Of a stretch of DNA of 64,000 nt, positions 17,744 to 25,821 are shown piece after piece. The translations under genes were made by a program, and so were the position numbers. The stretch spans positions 62,001 through 126,000 of the forward strand of contig JAQBQE010000019.1 of NCBI GenBank assembly GCA_028287135.1, read 5' to 3'. This stretch comes from Myxococcales bacterium. Lineage in GTDB: Bacteria; Myxococcota_A; Polyangia; Haliangiales; Haliangiaceae. Under the pieces are notes generated by a model. The model did not search any database. It was not told where the DNA came from and saw nothing but the letters and a program-made list of their open reading frames with translations. Within the stretch, counting starts at the first letter, position 1; each line of letters opens with the position of its first letter.

Positions 17744-19744
17744 ATGCGCGCCCCACACCTTGCGTTCGCCCTCGCCGCGATGCTCCCGCTGGCCGCGTGC
17801 ACCGACGACGCCGCGATCCCCGCTGACACCGTCGCGTTCGATCTCGAGGGGCCGCTCGCCGGCTCGATGTTCTGGAACCTGCCGTTTCCGTCGGACCTCC
17901 GGCTGACCGCCGACGGCCGTCCCGATCTCGCCGGCTTCCCGAACCGACGCGAGCTACCGGTGGTCACGGATCTGCTATCGGTCGCGCGCGAGCGTGCGGG
18001 CTTCCCGGTGATGCCGATCACCTGGTTCAAGTTCACGGCGACGCCGCCGCAGCGTTCGCTCGATCAGCTGATCGTGGCGGAGCCGAGCTCGGACGCGCTG
18101 CTGATCGATATCGATCCGGACTCCGACGAGCATGGCTCGCTGCATGCGGTGGTCGCGCAGACAATGGCCGATGACGAGTACACCGGCACCGGCCTGATCG
18201 CGATCGCACCGCGTCCCGGGATCGTGCTGCGCGGACATACGCGCTATGCGGTCGTGCTGCGCAAGAGCTTCTCGCCGACCACCGAGGTTCATCCGGCGTT
18301 CGCGGCGTTGCTCGATGGTTCGTCGTCGTCTCCGGCGGCGACCGCGCTGTACGCGCCGCTGTGGGACACGCTCGCGGAGCTCGGCATCGCACGCGACGAG
18401 CTGCTGGTCGCGACCGTGTTCACCACCGGTGACGAGACCGCGGTGCTTCGCGATCGTTCGGAAGCCGTGCGCACGAGCACGAACGCGGTGATCGCAGATC
18501 TCCATGTCGATCCCACCGACGGTGCCGCACACGCAGGCTTTTGCGAGGTGATCGGCACCGTGACGCTGCCGCAGTTCCAGACCGGCGTGTCGCCGTTCGG
18601 TGCCGGTGGCGGTCGGTTCGAGCTCGACGGCACGGGAACGCCGATCGCACAGGGCTCGATGACCGTGCCGCTGGCGATCACGCTCCCGACCGGGACGATG
18701 CCGGCGGCAGGCTGGCCGCTGTGGCAGTTCTTCCACGGCTCGGGCGGCGCGTCGTTCGATCTCGTCGATGACGGGCCCAACGCGACCGCCGATAGTGGTC
18801 CGCAGATCGGCGCGGGTCCGGGCGCGGTCGTCGCCCGGCGTGGGATCGCAGCGGCGGCGAGCGCACTGCCGATCAACCCCGAGCGGCTCGCCGGCGCGAG
18901 CAACTACGCCTATCTCAACCTCAACAACCTCGCCGCGTTCCCGTACACGTTCCAGCAGGGCGTGTTCGAGCAGCGGCTGCTCCTCGACGCGCTGCTCGCG
19001 CTGCAGATTCCGGCATCGACAGTCGCCGCGTGCGCGGGCGTCACGCTACCGACCGGGGCGACAGCGCACTCGTTCAACCCGAACCACCTCACCGCCGGCG
19101 GGCACTCGATGGGCGGCATGTACACGAACATGATCGGCGCCGTCGAGCCACGGTTCGGTGCGCTGACGCCGTTCGGTGCCGGCGGGTTCTGGCCGATGAT
19201 GATCCTCGATACGTCGATCGTCGCCGGCGCGCGCAACCTGCTCGGCGGTGTGCTCGGTGTCGATTCCGAGAACCTGTCGTTCGTGCACCCGTCGCTCAGC
19301 CTGCTCGGCCTCGGCTGGGAGATCGCAGAGCCCGGTGCCGCGATGTCCCGGCTCGCGCGACGCCCGCTCGCGGGCACGTCACCGCGCCACGTCTATCAAC
19401 CGATCGGGCTCGACGATCAGTTCTTCCCGAACCCGGTATTCGATGCCGCCGCCCTCGCCTACGGCAATCGCCAGGCCGGCGAGCTGGTGTGGCCCGGAAC
19501 GCAGGAAGCACTCCGCGCCGATCACCTCGACGGCATGCTGACCTATCCGGTGCGTGCGAACCGCGACGGAACGACGACCTCGGTCGTGGTGCAGTACACC
19601 GATGGCGGCATCGTCGATGCGCACCAGATCCATCGCCAGCTCGATGCGGTGAAGTACCAGTACGGCTGCTTCCTCGCGAGCTACCTGCGCGATGGCGTCC
19701 CGACCGTTCCGGCGCCTGCTGCGATCGATGCCGCTTGCCCGTAG
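17744..19744 (+). CDS. large alpha/beta-hydrolase-like lipoprotein
   Basis: A 666-residue lipoprotein (signal ending LPLAAC). An N-terminal beta-rich region (about 25-330), including LPFPSDLRL and a repeat of cadherin-like strands, precedes a hydrolase-like region. There PLWQFFHGSGG resembles the oxyanion region and AGGHSMGGMYTN is a GxSxG nucleophile elbow. The Asp/His partners may lie in LDDQFFPNPVF and VDAHQIHRQ. Likely an exported lipase or esterase of the type seen in bacterial lipoproteins. A second protein of the same kind is encoded at 47776-49716. Confidence 0.75.
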   Translation: MRAPHLAFALAAMLPLAACTDDAAIPADTVAFDLEGPLAGSMFWNLPFPSDLRLTADGRPDLAGFPNRRELPVVTDLLSVARERAGFPVMPITWFKFTATPPQRSLDQLIVAEPSSDALLIDIDPDSDEHGSLHAVVAQTMADDEYTGTGLIAIAPRPGIVLRGHTRYAVVLRKSFSPTTEVHPAFAALLDGSSSSPAATALYAPLWDTLAELGIARDELLVATVFTTGDETAVLRDRSEAVRTSTNAVIADLHVDPTDGAAHAGFCEVIGTVTLPQFQTGVSPFGAGGGRFELDGTGTPIAQGSMTVPLAITLPTGTMPAAGWPLWQFFHGSGGASFDLVDDGPNATADSGPQIGAGPGAVVARRGIAAAASALPINPERLAGASNYAYLNLNNLAAFPYTFQQGVFEQRLLLDALLALQIPASTVAACAGVTLPTGATAHSFNPNHLTAGGHSMGGMYTNMIGAVEPRFGALTPFGAGGFWPMMILDTSIVAGARNLLGGVLGVDSENLSFVHPSLSLLGLGWEIAEPGAAMSRLARRPLAGTSPRHVYQPIGLDDQFFPNPVFDAAALAYGNRQAGELVWPGTQEALRADHLDGMLTYPVRANRDGTTTSVVVQYTDGGIVDAHQIHRQLDAVKYQYGCFLASYLRDGVPTVPAPAAIDAACP

Positions 19745-19763
19745 CTCCAGTTGAGACGGTTCT

Positions 19764-20161
19764 GACGTGCCACGTGCCACGTGTCACGTGCACGTGCACC
19801 TCCACGATCCCAGGGAACGGAAAGGAAAAACGGCTCGGCGCGTCAGCGTGCCTGACACGGACGAAGCGCTGCTTGGTCCAAGGAAGCTCGAGGTTTCGCA
19901 CGAGGATCCGGCCCCATTGGGTCGAGCTGAGCAGCCCGTTGCGGATTCGTCGACGTGTACGTGCACCTCCACGTTCCCAGCGAACAGGGAGGACCCGGCA
20001 CCCTGCTCAGCGTGCTGTACACGAAGCTCGACGTTTCGCACGTCGATAGACGTCGAGCCTGTCGCGGTCGAGGATCCGGCACCCATTGGGTCGGGCTGAG
20101 CAGCCCGTTGCGGATCCATCGACGTGTACGTGCACGAGCACGTGACACGTGCACGTACACG
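19764..20161 (+). repeat. tandem 169-bp repeat bounded by CACGTG-rich palindromes
   Basis: The 500-bp gap between 19745 and 20243 holds no gene. Two diverged copies of a roughly 169-bp unit are visible: ATTGGGTCGAGCTGAGCAGC at 19916 recurs at 20085, and GTGCACCTCCACG at 19794 recurs at 19961. The left end is a run of CACGTG-type words. The right end is a perfect 13-bp hairpin (CGTGTACGTGCAC at 20123-20135, its complement at 20149-20161). Probably a non-autonomous mobile or structural repeat. Confidence 0.7.
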
Positions 20162-20194
20162 ACTGGCGTGCTTTTTGACGCAGCGACCGAAACG

Positions 20195-20228
20195 AAAAAA
20201 GGCCCACACCGAAGTGCAGGCCCCTTTC
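20195..20228 (-). terminator. rho-independent terminator of the cold-shock gene
   Basis: Read on the minus strand, AAAGGGGCCTGCAC, a TTCG tetraloop, GTGTGGGCC and then six T. The stem is continuous if G-U pairs are allowed. It lies 16 bp after the cold-shock stop. Confidence 0.8.
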
Positions 20229-20243
20229 CATTAGCTCACCTGA

Positions 20244-20441
20244 TTAGATCGGGCGAACGTTCTCTGCGCGCGGGCCCTTCGGACCACGGCCCTCGTTGAA
20301 GGACACCTTCTGTCCCTCGCGGAGCTCCTCAAAGCGGACGCCTTCGACGGCCGACATGTGGAAAAACAGATCGGTTCCCGACTCGTTCGAGATGAAACCG
20401 AAACCCTTATCAGTGAGACGCTTGATCGTACCTTCAGACAT
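20244..20441 (-). CDS. cold-shock domain protein
   Basis: A 65-residue single OB-fold protein, the full usual length of CspA-type proteins. RNP1 is KGFGFI and RNP2 is DLFFHMS. The start at 20441 (MSEGTIKRL) has AAAGAG upstream. It binds single-stranded RNA/DNA and acts as an RNA chaperone. The long 197-bp leader up to the next gene may carry a cold-responsive 5' untranslated region, but no specific structure was resolved. Followed by a clear terminator. Confidence 0.93.
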   Translation of the reverse strand: MSEGTIKRLTDKGFGFISNESGTDLFFHMSAVEGVRFEELREGQKVSFNEGRGPKGPRAENVRPI

Positions 20442-20638
20442 CGTGATCTCTTTCGTAGTGACCCCTGGACGGTATGTGGGGCAACACAGCGCTGCTCCGA
20501 GTAGATGCATACCGAACGTCGGCCAACCTCTTGTTGCCTTTGATTGGCGCCGATGTCGAGCAGGATCGTCACCTGCTTGCGCGGATTTCTCGATCAGACC
20601 GAAAATCCGGGCGCCCCGGCCACGCGAGCGGACGTCAG

Positions 20639-22009
20639 TCAGCGCTTCCGCGGCTTCCGCTTGACCTCGCCGGCGCCCGACGCGTTATCGGCGCTCACGG
20701 CGGTGACCGGTGTCCACCGCTCCGGCCAGAACCCGACGACCGCATTCGGGATCAGGGCCCACAGCCAGGCCGGCCAGATCGGCTGCTTGAGCACTCCCAC
20801 GAGGAGTAGCGCCGCGACCAGACCGAGCATGATCGTGCGGCCGCGAGCGTAGATCCTGCGCTTGTCGGGCGGCAGGAACAGCAGCAGTAGATCGAACGGC
20901 ATCAGGCAGAGCAGCGTCTCCTGCCACCGCACGTACGGTAGTGGACTGATGACCGCGAGCGCCCAGAAGATTAAGCCGAGGAACGCCGCGGGCACCACCG
21001 CCACCGCGAGACCCGTGCGCTCGAACCGGCCCCACTTCCGCGTCAGCCACGCAGGCGCGGTCAGCAGGATCACGAACAGACAGAACAGGACGCGACCGGT
21101 CGGGACGTTCTTGATCGCTTCGAGCTGGGCTTCGAGGTCGCGGCGTCGCTCGGGGGTCAACGTCGGATCCGCGAGCGCCTTCTCGAGCTCCTTGAGCGAC
21201 GGCGGTCCCTTGCGCTGGTACAGCACGACCGGCTTGACGCCCCACCGCGCCTCGACCGCCTCGCGCAGATAATCAGGCAGGAACATCCGCTCCCAGTACG
21301 TCGGGACGCGGTCGGTGACGCGGCCCATCGCGATGTCGGTGATCAGCAGCGGGATCCGCATCCCGAGGAAGCCCTCGCGAGCGAGGTCGCGATACGTGCG
21401 GTCGTCTGTGAGGTTGGTCATCGACGACAGCGCGCCCTTGGTCGCGTCATCGATGATGTCGCGCACGCGCGTCGTGCAGTTGTCCCAGAAGTGATCGTAG
21501 GAGTAGTGCTTGTTCTCCTCGAGGATGTCGAACTCGAGCTTCTTGATCACGAAGTCTTCCTGCTCCGGCGTCAGCGGCAGGTCCTGCACCCAGACCGTGC
21601 GGTCCGCGTACTGGTAGACCGCGATCATCTGTCGCGGATCCATCTTGCCGACCCAGAAGCTCTTCGCGGCTCGGAAGAACCCCGACGCCATCTCGAGCGG
21701 CTTGGCGAAATCGCCGATGCCGTAGTTGTAGCAAGCGTCGCGACGGCCACCGTCGCCGCACGTGCACAGCGCGATGTGGCCGTGCCGCTCCCAGATCAGC
21801 GAGCCGACGCCCATCGTGACGAGCTTGACCCCCGGCTTGCCCTCGCAGACGTCGACCAGCGGCCCGGTGGGTCGCTGGCGCGGTGCGTCCTTCTTGCAGG
21901 CGGAGCCCACCAGGAGCACGAGCACGAGCCACGCCAGCGTCGCAATTCGACGAGTCCTTGGTCCAGCTCCCACGTTGCCGAGTGTGTTGTGGACGCTGGG
22001 TTTGTGCAA
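20639..22009 (-). CDS. DUF4105-type membrane lipoprotein
   Basis: A 456-residue protein. N-terminal lipoprotein signal (LAWLVLVLLVGSAC, then KK). A soluble domain with VTMGVGSLIWERHGHIALC, YNYGIGDF and YSYDHFWDNCTTRVRDIID matches DUF4105, where the invariant Asn-Cys-Thr and His residues resemble a papain/NlpC-like catalytic arrangement. The C-terminal third (about 300-440) has four or five hydrophobic helices. Probably an envelope enzyme of unknown substrate. Divergent from the tgt fusion with only 16 bp between starts. Confidence 0.8.
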   Translation of the reverse strand: MHKPSVHNTLGNVGAGPRTRRIATLAWLVLVLLVGSACKKDAPRQRPTGPLVDVCEGKPGVKLVTMGVGSLIWERHGHIALCTCGDGGRRDACYNYGIGDFAKPLEMASGFFRAAKSFWVGKMDPRQMIAVYQYADRTVWVQDLPLTPEQEDFVIKKLEFDILEENKHYSYDHFWDNCTTRVRDIIDDATKGALSSMTNLTDDRTYRDLAREGFLGMRIPLLITDIAMGRVTDRVPTYWERMFLPDYLREAVEARWGVKPVVLYQRKGPPSLKELEKALADPTLTPERRRDLEAQLEAIKNVPTGRVLFCLFVILLTAPAWLTRKWGRFERTGLAVAVVPAAFLGLIFWALAVISPLPYVRWQETLLCLMPFDLLLLFLPPDKRRIYARGRTIMLGLVAALLLVGVLKQPIWPAWLWALIPNAVVGFWPERWTPVTAVSADNASGAGEVKRKPRKR

Positions 22010-22025
22010 GGGCTACAAACCCGGC

Positions 22026-24005
22026 GTGACTTTCGAGGTGTCAGCGACGGCAACCCACTCGCGCGCGCGCACGGCCACGCTGACCACCGCGCACGGGACG
22101 ATCAGCACGCCCGTGTTCATGCCGGTCGGGACGCGCGGGACGGTTCGCACGCAGACGCTTTCGCAGCTCGAGCGGCTCGGTCCGCCGATCCTGCTCGCGA
22201 ACACCTATCACCTGCTCGGTCGACCAGGTCCCGAGGTGCTCGAGCAGTTCGGCGGGCTGCATCGCTGGATGGGCTGGCGCGGCTCGATCCTGACCGACTC
22301 CGGTGGGTTCCAGATCTTCTCGCTCGCCGACGGTCGCGCGATGACCGAGGAAGGCGCCGATTTCCGTGAGCGCGGCACCGGCACCCGGATCCTGCTGACC
22401 CCCGAGCGCTCGATCGCGATGCAGCGCTCGATCGGCTCGGACATCATGATGGTCCTCGATCAGTGCATCGACTCGACGAGCCCGCATGCCCAGGCCAGGG
22501 CCGCGATGGAGCTCACCCATCGCTGGGCCCGCCGCTCCCTCGCCGCGCGCGGCACCTCGCCGCAGAAGCTGTTCGCGATCGTCCAGGGCGCGTGCTTCGA
22601 GGATCTCCGGCGCGAGAGTGCCGCGGCGCTGACCGCGATCGATGGCTTCGATGGCTATGCGATCGGCGGCCTGGCGGTCGGCGAATCGCGTGCCCAGCGC
22701 GAGGACATGACCGAGCTCACCACCCAGCTGCTGCCCGCGGATCGCCCGCGCTACCTCATGGGTGTCGGGATGCCGATCGATCTGCTCGAGGCCGTGCACC
22801 GCGGCGTCGACATGTTCGATTGCATCCTGCCGACCGCGCTCGCGCAGTACGGCAAGGTGTTCACGTCGACCGGGCGCATCGACCTCGCGCGCAGTGTGCA
22901 CAAGCGTTCGGAGCAGCCACTCGACCCGAGCTGCGATTGCGAGGCGTGCTCGCTGTACTCGCGCTCGTACCTCCATCACCTCGTGCGCTGCGAGGAGCCG
23001 CTCGGCTGGCACCTGCTCGCCTTCCACAACCTGAAGTTCTACCTGCAGCTGATGAAGGAGATCCGCGCGCACATCGCCGCGGACACGTTCGCCGCGTTCT
23101 ACGCGGAGCGGCGCGAGACCCTGGCCCTGATCGATCCGGAGAATCCGTCGACCCCACCGGCGCCCGCGCGCGAGCTCCGCGCCGCCACCCGTGGTGCGTT
23201 CAGCATCCAGCGCTCGACGCACGGGTTCGCGAGCATCGCCCACCTCCCGTCGGGCGAGATCATGCACTCGGTCAACCACCCCGATGCTGAGGCCGAGCGC
23301 GTGTACGTCGCGCAGTCGGCGCTGATCGCACGTGCGCTGAGCGGCGACCGTCCGCTCGTCGTGTGGGACGTCGGGCTCGGCGCCGCGCACAACGCGATGG
23401 CGCTGATCCGCGCGCTCGATGCCGCGCCCGCGCACGCCGAGATCGAGCTCGTCAGCTTCGAGCACGACCGCGATGCGTTCCGGCTCGCCCTCGCGAACAC
23501 CGGACCGTTCTCGCACCTTCGCCATGCGGCGCCCCACAAGCTCGAGCATCACGGCGCATACGTTCGCGATCGCCTGCGCTGGCGGATCGTCGACGGCGAC
23601 TTCCTCTCGACCTTCAGGACCGAGCCGCCTCCCGATGTGATGTTCTACGATCCGTTCTCGACCAAGGTCGACGCGCCGATGTGGTCGCTCGCCACGTTCC
23701 GCGCGCTGCGTGCGCACCTCACGCGACCGGCCGAGCTGTTCACGTACACCGCATCGACCGCGGTCCGCTCGTCGCTGCTCGCCGCAGGCTTCCACGTCGC
23801 GCGCGGCGTACCGTCAGGGCCCAAGGAAGAGACCACCATCGCGCTGCACGGTGAGGACCCAGCGTTCGCGGCGCACGCCCTGCTCGATCACACCTGGCTC
23901 GCGCGACGCTCTCGCTCCACCGCGCCGTTTGCCAAGGATGTCCCGGCCGACCAGCACGTCGCGCTCGATGCCGCGATCCGCGCGCACCCCCAGTTCACGC
24001 GCTAA
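22026..24005 (+). CDS. tgt: tRNA-guanine transglycosylase fused to MnmD-like methyltransferase
   Basis: A 659-residue fusion. Residues 1 to about 365 are bacterial Tgt, which exchanges G34 for preQ1. It has TPVFMPVGT, LTDSGGFQIFSL (Asp general acid), GGLAVGE, MFDCILPT (nucleophile Asp) and the zinc site CDCEAC with YLHHL. Residues about 385-659 resemble the MnmC/MnmD methyltransferase of mnm5U34: VVWDVGLGAAHNAMALI (SAM loop), DVMFYDPFSTKVDAPMWS and FTYTASTAVRSSLLAAGF. Both activities target tRNA position 34. The usual PTRxAR loop is PTALAQ here. GTG 22026 (VTFEV) is the start that fits Tgt length. A hairpin/T-run follows the stop. Confidence 0.85.
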   Translation: MTFEVSATATHSRARTATLTTAHGTISTPVFMPVGTRGTVRTQTLSQLERLGPPILLANTYHLLGRPGPEVLEQFGGLHRWMGWRGSILTDSGGFQIFSLADGRAMTEEGADFRERGTGTRILLTPERSIAMQRSIGSDIMMVLDQCIDSTSPHAQARAAMELTHRWARRSLAARGTSPQKLFAIVQGACFEDLRRESAAALTAIDGFDGYAIGGLAVGESRAQREDMTELTTQLLPADRPRYLMGVGMPIDLLEAVHRGVDMFDCILPTALAQYGKVFTSTGRIDLARSVHKRSEQPLDPSCDCEACSLYSRSYLHHLVRCEEPLGWHLLAFHNLKFYLQLMKEIRAHIAADTFAAFYAERRETLALIDPENPSTPPAPARELRAATRGAFSIQRSTHGFASIAHLPSGEIMHSVNHPDAEAERVYVAQSALIARALSGDRPLVVWDVGLGAAHNAMALIRALDAAPAHAEIELVSFEHDRDAFRLALANTGPFSHLRHAAPHKLEHHGAYVRDRLRWRIVDGDFLSTFRTEPPPDVMFYDPFSTKVDAPMWSLATFRALRAHLTRPAELFTYTASTAVRSSLLAAGFHVARGVPSGPKEETTIALHGEDPAFAAHALLDHTWLARRSRSTAPFAKDVPADQHVALDAAIRAHPQFTR

Positions 24006-24007
24006 AT

Positions 24008-24025
24008 GGGGTCTGACCCCTTTTT
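24008..24025 (+). terminator. hairpin plus T-run after tgt, also a REP-like word
   Basis: GGGGTCTGACCCC followed by TTTTT, 2 bp after the tgt stop. The palindrome can terminate transcription. A second, diverged copy of the same word (AATGGGGTCAGG..CC..TTTTT) begins at 24131 and forms the start of the next gene. Confidence 0.6.
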
Positions 24026-24122
24026 CGTAGCCACCTGGCAGCCGCTGTTGCCACCCGCTCTCGACGATCTCGCTGGAATTGCTCCGGCCCCACCTGGCCC
24101 CTGCCTTGCTCGTGCGAGGGAG

Positions 24123-24560
24123 ATGGCAAAAATGGGGTCAGGCCACCTTTTCGTCCTCGTCCTGGTCGCCGCATGCGGCGGTGGCGGCACGGGCGATGAC
24201 GAGCCCGGGGTGGACGCCGGCGGAGGCGGCGCGGATAGCGGAGGTGGCAGCGTCAGCTGCACCGCGACTGCGAGCATCACCGCGATGATGGCGGCGAAGA
24301 CCGTGACCGGCGTCGGCAAGGCCGAGTGCACCGGCCCGGCGTCGCTCGAGATCGAGACCTGCGTGCAGTGGAACCCGAGCGGCACGTTCGTCGACATCCA
24401 GTGCATGGAGACGACGAGGAGCGGGATGGCGATGCTGCAGGTCGACAACCTCGCGAGCTGCGGGATCAGCGCGGGCCGCCGGTTCCGCGCGCGCGTCAAC
24501 GTCAAGGTCAACGGGGTCGCGAAGCCCGAGGCGCTGTCTGCCGATATCGCGTGCTTCTGA
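24123..24560 (+). CDS. small secreted lipoprotein of unknown function
   Basis: A 145-residue lipoprotein: hydrophobic LFVLVLVAAC then GGGG and an Asp/Gly-rich linker, followed by a compact domain of about 100 residues with four Cys (CTATASI, AECTGP, IETCVQW, IQCMET and a terminal ACF). An alternative ATG at 24132 has the AGGGAG ribosome site at better spacing (9 nt), but loses the only Lys of the signal. The first codons are made of a REP-like GGGGTC repeat word (24131-24152), so the signal peptide may have been recruited from that repeat. Confidence 0.65.
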   Translation: MAKMGSGHLFVLVLVAACGGGGTGDDEPGVDAGGGGADSGGGSVSCTATASITAMMAAKTVTGVGKAECTGPASLEIETCVQWNPSGTFVDIQCMETTRSGMAMLQVDNLASCGISAGRRFRARVNVKVNGVAKPEALSADIACF

Positions 24561-25406
24561 CTAGCGGGCGAGCCACAGCGGCTCGGCATGTCCCCACCAC
24601 GCGTGCGCCTTCTTGATCGCGCGCGTGATCCCGTCGAGCCCGCCGAAGGCGAAGGTCTGCGACGCATAGCAGGCGATCGCGTCGAGCTGGCGCTGCTCGT
24701 GGCCGCGGACGTTCGTCGTGGTCAGCGTCCACCGCGCCTCGCGGAGCTCGGGGATCAAGAACGTCTCGACCTCGGGCCCACGCCGCGCGGCCGCGATCGC
24801 GGACAGGATCGCGGCGAGCCGGCGGGCCCGCAGCAGCGGCGCATCGCGGCGACGCCACAGCCGCTGGCGAGCGACGAAGTGGCGCCGGCGCATCGTGCCC
24901 GACAGCGCGTAGAAGTCCTCGTAGAACGCGACGCGACCGAGCCAGCCTCGTGCGTGCGCCCAGTCGGTGGCCGCGATCATCGCCTCGACATGATCGACGT
25001 GGTTACCGATGCCGAGCGGCACCAGGATCCGGGCCGGTGCGAGCGCGGCGAGCGGATCGAGCGCGCGGGTGACGGCCTCGAGCGTGGTGAACCCGCTGCG
25101 ATCGTCGGGCGTCGAGAAGAACGACCAGTTCGCGAGGTACGGGCGGCGGAACGCGCGTTCGACCTGATCGAGCCGGCGGACCTCGGCGCCGAGGGCCGCG
25201 CACGCCTGATCGTCCTCGGCGCGGCGCGTCTGGTAGTCGGCGAACCTGCGCATGCTCGGGGCGAGCTCGTCGAGCGGCGGCCCGGTCGTGTACAGGCTCG
25301 CGATCACGACGCGGTGCCCGCCGGCGATCCAGGCGGCGATCGATCCTCCGATCGACAACGCGGCGTCGTCGAGGTGAGGAGACACGACCAGGATCGTCTC
25401 GGCCAT
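24561..25406 (-). CDS. PIG-L (LmbE) family deacetylase
   Basis: A 281-residue protein with the PIG-L zinc motif SPHLDDAALSIGG (P-H-x-D-D) near the N-terminus and the distal His pair GIGNHVDH (residues about 145-152). The family removes N-acetyl groups from N-acetylglucosamine-type substrates (mycothiol, bacillithiol, GPI-like or glycopeptide precursors). The substrate is not fixed by sequence. The C-terminus has an additional helical region. Single gene, adjacent and convergent (0-bp gap) to the lipoprotein at 24123. Confidence 0.88.
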   Translation of the reverse strand: MAETILVVSPHLDDAALSIGGSIAAWIAGGHRVVIASLYTTGPPLDELAPSMRRFADYQTRRAEDDQACAALGAEVRRLDQVERAFRRPYLANWSFFSTPDDRSGFTTLEAVTRALDPLAALAPARILVPLGIGNHVDHVEAMIAATDWAHARGWLGRVAFYEDFYALSGTMRRRHFVARQRLWRRRDAPLLRARRLAAILSAIAAARRGPEVETFLIPELREARWTLTTTNVRGHEQRQLDAIACYASQTFAFGGLDGITRAIKKAHAWWGHAEPLWLAR

Positions 25407-25455
25407 CGGTCACAGGATAGCCGCCCCGCGGGGGTCCAGTGCTAGGGTCGGCGCC

Positions 25456-25821
25456 ATGCTGCGCAAGCTGTTTGCCGAGGACCGAATCCACCCCGCGATC
25501 CGCGACACCGTCGCGACCGCGCACCAGGACATCATCGACGAGGTCGAGGCTGCGACCGCGCAGCATGCCGTGGTGATCGTAGGGATGAAGCAGAACCCGA
25601 ACCCGCGGCGCGCGCGCAAGCTGCTGACGGAGAAGAACGTACCGTTCCACTATCTCGAGTACGGCAGCTACCTGAACACCTGGCGGCGGCGGCTCGCGCT
25701 CAAGATGTGGACCGGCTGGCCGACGTTTCCGATGGTGTTCGTCAAGGGTCAGCTGATCGGCGGTGCGGATGACCTCGAGAAGCTCGTCGAGAGTGGCGAG
25801 CTGGGGCGCCTGCTCGCGTGA
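25456..25821 (+). CDS. glutaredoxin-like protein without cysteine
   Basis: A 121-residue protein with a Grx/thioredoxin-fold layout: VVIVGMKQNPNPRRARKLL (where monothiol Grx has Pro-x-Cys-Gly-Phe-Ser), PFHYLEYGSY, WPTFPMVFVKGQLIGGADDLEKL (the cis-Pro and GG-D-D glutathione-binding features). There is no Cys anywhere in the protein, so it cannot be a thiol oxidoreductase. Inference: an evolved glutathione or Fe-S-ligand binding protein or pseudoenzyme. The stop overlaps the next start (TGATG), so the two genes are coupled. Confidence 0.8.
   Translation: MLRKLFAEDRIHPAIRDTVATAHQDIIDEVEAATAQHAVVIVGMKQNPNPRRARKLLTEKNVPFHYLEYGSYLNTWRRRLALKMWTGWPTFPMVFVKGQLIGGADDLEKLVESGELGRLLA

Noticed and set aside
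20442-20638. Riboswitch or thermosensor in the cold-shock leader
   Set aside because: Leader length would allow it but no recognisable structure could be established by eye.
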